Source of the DNA: an uncultured Oceanobacter sp.
Lineage (GTDB): Bacteria; Pseudomonadota; Gammaproteobacteria; Pseudomonadales; Oceanobacteraceae
Direction of reading: 5' to 3'
Length of the DNA: 50,210 bases
Assembly (NCBI GenBank): GCA_913061185.1
Contig: CAJXTI010000023.1
Location: 1-50,210 of the forward strand
Made by a program: the position numbers and the translations under genes. Under the pieces are notes generated by a model. The model was given only the letters and a program-made list of their open reading frames with translations, was not told where the DNA came from and made no database searches. This document shows positions 44,290-50,210 of this stretch, piece by piece (position 1 is the stretch's first letter; each line of letters begins with the position of its first letter).

Positions 44290-46503
44290 CTACTCAGCCA
44301 CCTGAATATGAAAGCAATGATGAATATTCGGACGACGTGAATAATCAAAAGGAACAGACCATTTACTGACATTGCGGATGCTGAGCCCACTCAACGCTTC
44401 TTCCTCGATGGCAAACTTGCGCAGATTGGTCGAAAAGATCAACGTTCCCCCCGGCTTAAGGCAAGCAACCGCCTGCTGAATCAACAGCACATGATCACGC
44501 TGGATATCCAGCACCCCTTCCATCCGTTTGGAGTTGGAGAAGGTCGGTGGATCCATGAAAATCAAGTCATACTGTTGTGAGCAGTCTGCCAGCCATTGCA
44601 GCGCATCAGCCTGCACAAATTCGTGTTTACTGGTATCAATGCCATTCAGATCGAAATTTTCCCGCCCCCAACCCAGATAGGTACGCGACATATCCACACT
44701 GGTGCACACAGCACCGGCTTCTGCAGCATGAACACTGGCAGTCGCGGTGTAACAGAACAGGTTCAGGAACGACATACCTGGCTGTGCTACAGCCCGCTTG
44801 GCTATTTCCAGACGGGTCGGGCGATGATCCAGAAACAGACCGGTATCGAGATAATCTTTCAGGTTCACCCAGACTTGCACTCGACCTTCCATGGTCGGAA
44901 AACGGTGCCGAATCAGGCCATCACTGGAACGTTTTTCATACTGCCGTTTGCCACTTTGACGTTCACGACGCTTGAGCACAATATGGTCAGCAGGAATACC
45001 TGTGACTTCAGGCAGCACCGCCAGCACATCCAGTAACCGTCGCTCGGCCTTAGCTTCCTCAATCGTTTTCGGTGGTACATATTCCTGTACATGTAACCAT
45101 TCAGCTCCGCTCTGGCTAGTACCCTGCGGACCAGACACTTTGGCAGCATCAATGTACCAGTCGATGGCTACGGCGTATTCCGGCAAATCCTGATCGTACA
45201 CCCGATAGGAGGATACCGACTCCCGTTTGGCCCATTTCTGTACCGGCTTGAGGTTTTTCTTCAGGCGATTGGCAAAGGCTTCCACCGGGCCACGAATCAT
45301 CGACATTTTGGGGAGAGATGAGCGCTCATCGGCAGCGCCGAACACCAACAGCTTGGTTTCGATCTGGCCATTAACCAAATTATATTGCTTATCTAACGGT
45401 CGTCTTATAACCCGTGAAAGATCGGTATTAGCGGTGAATACCGCGAGTTTCCATTGCGGCATTTGCATGGTGGCATCGTGGAATTGCTGATACAGAGGAG
45501 CCAGTTGCGGCAACTCACTCAGACGTTCACCGTAAGGCGGGTTACAAATCACCATCCCCCCTTCTTCAATCACATCCTTGCTTACCCGTAACTGATCAAT
45601 CGAACGATGCTCCAGATGAATATGAGCAGCCAGCCCAGAACGTGACAGGTTGGCCGTCGCCGCTTCCAACTGTCTGGCATCGATATCGAATCCATAAAAA
45701 CGGCTGTTCATGGCCTCCAATCCAGCAGTACGCCGTAATCGTGCTTCATCGACCAGTGACAGCCACAGCTTGCGGTCGTGGCCGCGCCAGTGCTCAAAGC
45801 CATGCTGCTGACGATTCAGGCCAGGCGCAATATCTGCTGCCATCAATCCGGCCTCGATCAACAAGGTGCCCGAGCCGCACATGGGATCAACCAAGTGCTT
45901 GCCTGCCGCCGCCAGAGCTGGCCAACCGGCCCGTACCAGCAATGCTGCTGCCAGGGTTTCTTTTAACGGTGCCAGGCCAGGCTGCAAACGGTAACCACGG
46001 CGATGCATACCTGAACCACTAAAGTTGTAATATAAGGCCAGTTTGCCTTTACGCAGCTGAGCTTCAATCCTCACATCAGCGTTTTTATCCACGTTGGGAC
46101 GGGTGCCAGTATCCAGACGAAAGCGGTCAACAATGGCGTCCTTGATTTTCTGGGCACCAAACTGGGTGTTATTAATGAAATCCGTTCGGCCATGGAAGTC
46201 GATTCTGAAGGTCGATGACGGCGAAAAAACTTGCGTCCAATCAACTTGGCGCGTTTCTTCATATACTTGGTCGACATTGCTAACCTGACTTTCATGCACT
46301 GGTAACAGTATTCGGCTAGCCAGTCGAGACCATAAACAAACTCGATAAGCCGTCTCCAGATCTGCTTTCCAATGCACCCCCAGATGGGTTTCTCGCTCCA
46401 CCTCCCCACCCAACTCATTGATTTCATTGGATAAGATGGATTCAATTCCTTTACTGCAACTGGCCAGCCAGTGATAGATGGTAGATGAGTCTAAATTTTG
46501 CAT
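44290..46503 (-). CDS. rlmKL: Bifunctional 23S rRNA methyltransferase RlmKL
   Basis: 737-residue fusion that methylates 23S rRNA at G2445 (N2) and G2069 (N7). An N-terminal THUMP domain is followed by the RlmL methyltransferase (VDPMCGSGTLLIEAGLMA; NPPYGERLSELPQL) and the C-terminal RlmK methyltransferase (FLNLFCYTATASVHAAEAGA; LIFMDPPTFSNSKRM). Length and order match gammaproteobacterial RlmKL. It is divergent from rmf. Confidence 0.95.
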   Translation of the reverse strand: MQNLDSSTIYHWLASCSKGIESILSNEINELGGEVERETHLGVHWKADLETAYRVCLWSRLASRILLPVHESQVSNVDQVYEETRQVDWTQVFSPSSTFRIDFHGRTDFINNTQFGAQKIKDAIVDRFRLDTGTRPNVDKNADVRIEAQLRKGKLALYYNFSGSGMHRRGYRLQPGLAPLKETLAAALLVRAGWPALAAAGKHLVDPMCGSGTLLIEAGLMAADIAPGLNRQQHGFEHWRGHDRKLWLSLVDEARLRRTAGLEAMNSRFYGFDIDARQLEAATANLSRSGLAAHIHLEHRSIDQLRVSKDVIEEGGMVICNPPYGERLSELPQLAPLYQQFHDATMQMPQWKLAVFTANTDLSRVIRRPLDKQYNLVNGQIETKLLVFGAADERSSLPKMSMIRGPVEAFANRLKKNLKPVQKWAKRESVSSYRVYDQDLPEYAVAIDWYIDAAKVSGPQGTSQSGAEWLHVQEYVPPKTIEEAKAERRLLDVLAVLPEVTGIPADHIVLKRRERQSGKRQYEKRSSDGLIRHRFPTMEGRVQVWVNLKDYLDTGLFLDHRPTRLEIAKRAVAQPGMSFLNLFCYTATASVHAAEAGAVCTSVDMSRTYLGWGRENFDLNGIDTSKHEFVQADALQWLADCSQQYDLIFMDPPTFSNSKRMEGVLDIQRDHVLLIQQAVACLKPGGTLIFSTNLRKFAIEEEALSGLSIRNVSKWSVPFDYSRRPNIHHCFHIQVAE

Positions 46504-46681
46504 AGTCAGGTTGGCCTATTCTTTCAAATAGCGTATAGCTACAAGAGGTTGTCATTTTATAGAAATAAATTCGTTAACAGACCGACCGTCAACGCGCTAC
46601 AACTGTAGATGTCGCTGAGGGGGATCGTCTTGAACTGAACGACCAGCAGCGATATTTGTTTAATAAGCGAGGATGCATCGT

Positions 46682-46879
46682 ATGAAAAAACAGAAACGCG
46701 ATCTGCAAGAACGAGCTTTTTCCCGCGGCTATCGTGCCGGTATTGAACGTCGATCCAAAGATCTGGCTCCGCCAGAAGGAGCGATGAGGGATGCCTGGTT
46801 GTCCGGTTGGCGCTCTGGTCGCTCAGATCACTGGGATGGTTATACAGGCGTTTCTGGTATTCATCGTATGGTCGTTTGA
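46682..46879 (+). CDS. rmf: Ribosome modulation factor
   Basis: 65-residue basic protein that dimerises 70S ribosomes into inactive 100S particles in stationary phase. MKKQKRDLQERAFSRGYRAG and WLSGWRSGRSD are diagnostic. The ATG at 46682 is preferred because GCGAGG lies nine bases upstream; an in-frame ATG at 46673 directly abuts that sequence. A strong terminator follows. Confidence 0.93.
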   Translation: MKKQKRDLQERAFSRGYRAGIERRSKDLAPPEGAMRDAWLSGWRSGRSDHWDGYTGVSGIHRMVV

Positions 46880-46951
46880 CCACTTAACACCCCGAATTCC
46901 TGGCCATATGTGGCCCACCCTTTTATCCTAAGCCTCCTCACCAGGGAGGTC

Positions 46952-46978
46952 AGGCCCCGCAAGCGGGGCCTTCTTTTT
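46952..46978 (+). terminator. Terminator after rmf
   Basis: AGGCCCCGC (46952-46960) with GCGGGGCCT (46963-46971), then TCTTTTT: a GC-rich stem and T-run typical of intrinsic termination. Confidence 0.88.
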
Positions 46979-47023
46979 CCGGACAACCTCTACAGGCTAT
47001 TTACTAGGTACCTGAAAACAAGT

Positions 47024-48046
47024 CTAACGATTGTTCGCTACTGCCTCAACGGCTTCACGAATCAACTCTGGACCACGATAAATAAAGCCACTGTAAATCT
47101 GCACCAGCTGGGCACCCGCTTTGATCTTGTCAATGGCACCCGCGCCATCGGTAATACCACCAACACCAATCACTGGAATACGACCAGCAAGTGCTTTAGT
47201 CAGATTCTCCAGCACTTCGGTGGCTTTTTCTTCCAGCGGAGCACCACTCAATCCACCTTGCTCGTTGGAGTGTCTACAACCTTCAACACCGGTACGATCC
47301 AAAGTGGTGTTGGTGGCAATCACACCATCCATACCACAATCCACTAATGCGTTTGCGACCAGTGCCACTTCGTCGGTATTCATGTCTGGTGCAATTTTGA
47401 CAAAGATTGGCTTGTAACCAAAGGATTCTGCCAACGCCGTTTGCTTCACTTTGAGCGGCTGCAGCAGTTCTTTCAAGGCATCACCATACTGTAAGGTCCG
47501 AAGCCCAGGTGTATTGGGAGAGGAAATATTCACAGTAATATAAGAGGCGTACGGATACACTTTTTCCAGACAGATCAGATAATCATCGACTGCATTTTCT
47601 ACTGGCGTATCAAAGTTTTTGCCGATATTGATACCCAGTATCCCGCGGTAACGGGCAGCCTTGACCCGTTCAATCAGGTAATCCACGCCTTTGTTGTTAA
47701 ATCCCATACGGTTAATGATCGCCTGACGCTCGGGTATACGGAACAGGCGAGGCTGTAAATTTCCAGGTTGCGAGCGAGGAGTGGTCGTACCAATCTCAAT
47801 AAAACCAAAGCCAAGTCGCGCCAAGGCATCAATATAATCGCCATTTTTGTCCAGGCCTGCGGCCAAACCAACCGGATTAGGAAATTCAATACCCGCCACG
47901 GTAACAGGTTCATCCTTCACTTCTGGCACTAACCACGACAATATTCGTAGTCTCTCGGCCGCGCCCAGTAAATCCAGACTGAGTTCGTGAGCGGTTTCAG
48001 CACTAAGACTGAACAATAATGGGCGGAAGGTGCTGTACCAATCCAT
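47024..48046 (-). CDS. pyrD: Dihydroorotate dehydrogenase (quinone), class 2
   Basis: 340-residue membrane-associated flavoenzyme of pyrimidine synthesis. The amphipathic N-terminus ([23 protein letters not shown]) identifies class 2. The FMN and substrate segments [38 protein letters not shown] (with catalytic Ser), NTTLDR and [12 protein letters not shown] are intact. An ATG six codons upstream is also in frame but does not match the family start. Confidence 0.95.
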   Translation of the reverse strand: MDWYSTFRPLLFSLSAETAHELSLDLLGAAERLRILSWLVPEVKDEPVTVAGIEFPNPVGLAAGLDKNGDYIDALARLGFGFIEIGTTTPRSQPGNLQPRLFRIPERQAIINRMGFNNKGVDYLIERVKAARYRGILGINIGKNFDTPVENAVDDYLICLEKVYPYASYITVNISSPNTPGLRTLQYGDALKELLQPLKVKQTALAESFGYKPIFVKIAPDMNTDEVALVANALVDCGMDGVIATNTTLDRTGVEGCRHSNEQGGLSGAPLEEKATEVLENLTKALAGRIPVIGVGGITDGAGAIDKIKAGAQLVQIYSGFIYRGPELIREAVEAVANNR

Positions 48047-48148
48047 ATAAAACCTCGTAGACAAATCTCAACGCGAGTCAAAACCAAGCCGCCAGCCGCT
48101 TTGGATAACGGATCAGGGCTTCCCTGAGAAGTTGGTAAATGGGCGTAA

Positions 48149-48376
48149 TTATACGCCAGGCAGCTCGACAATGCGCTGGAACTTGCCTTCGTCATCCGTA
48201 TCAATAGCAAACTGACCGTGAATACCATCATGGCGAATCACATGGCGCAGCACACCGGCAGGAAAACGTATCATTCGACCATCCAAAGCTCGTGCTTGTA
48301 CCACATGGACAGAACCCGAGTAGTATCGCTGATAATCATCAGCAGAGAGATGAAGGTCTAATACAATTCTTGGCAT
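48149..48376 (-). CDS. DUF2835 family protein
   Basis: 75-residue protein: MPRIVLDLHLSADDYQRYY, ARALDGRMIRFPAGVLRHVI and HDGIHGQFAIDTDDEGKF match the DUF2835 family of gammaproteobacteria. No function is known. The start is set at the PRIVLD methionine, three codons after an alternative ATG. Confidence 0.87.
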   Translation of the reverse strand: MPRIVLDLHLSADDYQRYYSGSVHVVQARALDGRMIRFPAGVLRHVIRHDGIHGQFAIDTDDEGKFQRIVELPGV

Positions 48377-48464
48377 AAAATACAACAGCCGACAGATAGG
48401 ATTAAAGAATGTAATACTACTTAAAATAGAGTAAACGACAAACTGGGGATTTTGAATTGCCAGG

Positions 48465-48700
48465 GGGCGTTCTCAATGATTAAACCGAGCCGGCTGAGAG
48501 CCAGCTAGTTTCAGAACAAGGCATGAGGAGCGCGGTTTAGCGAGCTAAACAAGTGACGAATAACGCCGTACTGGACGCCTCAGCCCGAAGGGTCAGGGTC
48601 AATATCCCGCCATACGGTATTATTGGACTTGAAAAGGACGCGTCATTCTCGGCGTCCAACGCCTTGCCTTACAGGCCGTGTCAAATAATTGAGAATGCCC
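48465..48700. mobile_element. MITE-like element with 17-bp inverted ends
   Basis: The left end GGGCGTTCTCAATGATT (48465-48481) and the complement of the right end (48684-48700, reading GGGCATTCTCAATTATT) match at 15 of 17 positions. The 236-bp interior has no coding potential and contains short internal repeats. This fits a non-autonomous transposon remnant lying 15 bp from the ung stop codon. The left end recurs at 36365-36380 with one mismatch. Confidence 0.6.
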
Positions 48701-48714
48701 ACTAGGCATTCGAC

Positions 48715-49392
48715 CTATAAGACCCAGTTAATAGGCAGCTGCCCTTGCTGACTCAGATACTGATTGATCGTCGAAAACTGTCTCTGACCAAAAAATCCCC
48801 GATGTGCGGATAGCGGTGATGGATGCACTGATTTCAACACCAGATGTTTATTCTGATCAATCATGGCACCTTTCTTCTGCGCATAACTACCCCAAAGTAC
48901 AAATACCAGTCCCTCGCGCCGTTCATTCAGTATTCGAATGGCTGCATCGGTAAACTGCTCCCAGCCTTTTTTCTGATGAGAGCCAGCACTGGCTTGCTCA
49001 ACCGTCAGAGTGGCATTCAACAACAAAACACCCTGATCTGCCCAAGGTGTCAAATCACCGCTGCCACTCATCGGAATGCCGAGGTCGGCCTCGACCTCTT
49101 TGAAAATATTCACCAGTGACGGTGGTAAACGAATACCGTTTTGTACCGAAAAGCTCAGACCATGGGCCTGGCCGGGGCCATGGTAAGGATCCTGTCCGAT
49201 AATCACCACGCGTACTTGATCAAATGGAGTGTGATTAAACGCATTAAAAATAAGCGGTCCCGGCGGGTAGATGATTTTTCCAGCAGCTTTTTCTGCTTTT
49301 AAAAACACCCGTAACTGTCGCATATAAGGTTGCTCCAGCTCATCGCCGAGAACCTGCTGCCAGGATGGGTGAAGGGCGCCAGCTTTAGGCAT
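48715..49392 (-). CDS. ung: Uracil-DNA glycosylase, family 1
   Basis: 225-residue base-excision-repair enzyme removing uracil from DNA. Catalytic water-activating loop [13 protein letters not shown], uracil-binding LLLNATLTV, and the minor-groove loop [13 protein letters not shown] are all intact. It ends just before the MITE-like element, which may supply its 3' end. Confidence 0.96.
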   Translation of the reverse strand: MPKAGALHPSWQQVLGDELEQPYMRQLRVFLKAEKAAGKIIYPPGPLIFNAFNHTPFDQVRVVIIGQDPYHGPGQAHGLSFSVQNGIRLPPSLVNIFKEVEADLGIPMSGSGDLTPWADQGVLLLNATLTVEQASAGSHQKKGWEQFTDAAIRILNERREGLVFVLWGSYAQKKGAMIDQNKHLVLKSVHPSPLSAHRGFFGQRQFSTINQYLSQQGQLPINWVL

Positions 49393-49559
49393 AAAAAGCC
49401 TTATATCAAAAAAGAATCAGACCCCAAATTATAGCCTGCTCCTATCGACAAACCCAGTCCCGTGATAAAAAACCAGCGCCGATAGAGATTACTTCATTCA
49501 GTAACAATCTTGGGCAAGTATCCTGACATCAAAAAGCGACTTTCAGTAAGGCATAACGT

Positions 49560-49590
49560 AAAAAACCCCGCCCTGCAGCGCAGGACGGGG
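49560..49590 (-). terminator. rRNA operon terminator
   Basis: On the minus strand ACCCCG-T-CCTGC pairs with GCAGG-G-CGGGGT, with one mismatch, and is followed by a run of T residues. It sits just past the 5S gene. Confidence 0.88.
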
Positions 49591-49602
49591 TGTTCTATTT
49601 AA

Positions 49603-49722
49603 GAGCTTGACGATGACCTACTCTCACATGGGGAGACCCCACACTACCATCGGCGATGCTGCGTTTCACTTCTGAGTTCGGGATGGATTCAGGTGGTTCC
49701 ACAGCTCTATTGTCGTCAAGCA
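49603..49722 (-). rRNA. rrf: 5S ribosomal RNA
   Basis: Read leftwards from TGCTTGACGACAATAGAGC, it contains the conserved GAACTCAGAAGTGAAACGC-type segment and the terminal ATCGTCAAGCTC that pairs with the 5' end. Length is about 120 nt. It is the last gene of an rRNA operon transcribed right to left; no tRNA lies between it and 23S. Confidence 0.95.
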
Positions 49723-49882
49723 AACTGTTATGGTGTTGTCTGTCTGAAGGGGATCGGTCGATCGACCCGGCAGAGTTTCACCAAATAGGGTTGGATACAT
49801 GAGTTTTTTGAGAGATTCATAATAGAGGCAGCAGTTGCCTGGTGTTTCCGTCTGTTATAACAGCCCGGTTTGGGTGTTATAT

Positions 49883-50210
49883 GGTCAAGCCTCACGGGCA
49901 ATTAGTATCAGTTAGCTCAACGCCTCGCAACGCTTACACACCTGACCTATCAACCTGGTGGTCTTCCAGGGCCCTACAGGGAACTCAAGGTTCCAGTGAG
50001 ATCTCATCTTGAAGGAGGCTTCACGCTTAGATGCTTTCAGCGTTTATCCCGTCCGAACGTAGCTACCCGGCAATGCATCTGGCGATACAACCGGAACACC
50101 AGAGGTTCGTCCACTCCGGTCCTCTCGTACTAGGAGCAGCTCTTCTCAAATCTCAAACGCCCACGGCAGATAGGGACCGAACTGTCTCACGACGTTCTAA
50201 ACCCAGCTCG
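49883..50210 (-). rRNA. rrl: 23S ribosomal RNA, 3' end (partial)
   Basis: Sequence complementary to the conserved 23S 3' terminus: GGTCAAGCCTCACGGGCAAT at the left, then the sarcin-ricin region (complement of AGTACGAGAGGACCGG near 50118-50133). The gene continues beyond the right edge. The 3' boundary is set by the GCTTGACC terminus. Confidence 0.95.

Overview
This window looks like chromosomal DNA of a marine, Gram-negative gammaproteobacterium of Oceanospirillales type. The evidence is the gammaproteobacterial housekeeping set (ygiQ, yaaA, purE/purK, rlmKL, rmf, pyrD, DUF2835, ung, pilU), two outer-membrane porins, an RND pump, and an rRNA operon whose 23S 3' end and 5S enter from the right edge. 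The genus cannot be fixed from sequence reading alone.

Layout. 1-405: a broken IS5-type transposase fragment and a REP-like hairpin. 407-2716: ygiQ. 3072-16008: a nitrogen-acquisition island with nasT-nasS (nitrate sensor and antiterminator), nrtA-nrtB-nrtC (nitrate ABC importer), an outer-membrane porin, a PP2C/Ser-Thr kinase fusion, narK, a NirB/NasB-like flavoprotein and an orphan Nif11-domain peptide. No nitrate or nitrite reductase catalytic subunit lies in the window. 16446-24365: a second porin, yajG-like lipoprotein, yaaA, purE, purK, yaiL-like, ybjQ-like, a TauE/SafE permease, a small glutaredoxin and riboflavin synthase. 24545-33554: patatin lipase overlapping a sirtuin, a two-gene RND efflux system and a large propeller-type lipoprotein. 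33810-37710: a small YRG-repeat protein, a ferredoxin-reductase-globin fusion and an AlkC-like glycosylase. 37955-42539: pgm, cowN, a CooA-like CO sensor, pilU and an IsdG-like monooxygenase. 42610-50210: amtB, rlmKL, rmf, pyrD, a DUF2835 gene, ung, 5S and 23S rRNA.

How the parts work together. Nitrogen control can be read from the DNA at several points. Sigma-54 (-24/-12) elements precede amtB, narK, the flavoprotein, the Nif11 gene and, more weakly, nrtA. NtrC-like dyads accompany amtB (three, one a perfect GCACC-N5-GGTGC), nrtA and narK. Both nrtA and the flavoprotein also have a leader with an ANTAR-type hexaloop hairpin (A at loop position 1, G at 4) followed by an intrinsic terminator, and the two terminators begin with the same 12 bases (AGCAAAGGCGCT). 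That is the arrangement expected if NasT, released from NasS by nitrate, antiterminates both transcripts.

The most interesting accessory modules are: (i) cowN with a CooA-like regulator and a perfect TGTCA-N6-TGACA dyad 62 bp upstream of the cowN start, implying a CO-responsive nitrogenase-protection circuit and a diazotrophic host; (ii) a [2Fe-2S]-FAD/NAD reductase-truncated-globin fusion in the reverse of flavohaemoglobin order; and (iii) an orphan Nif11-domain peptide with a sigma-54 promoter and an IHF site but no maturation enzymes nearby. All functional calls come from motif and family recognition by eye; no database search was run.
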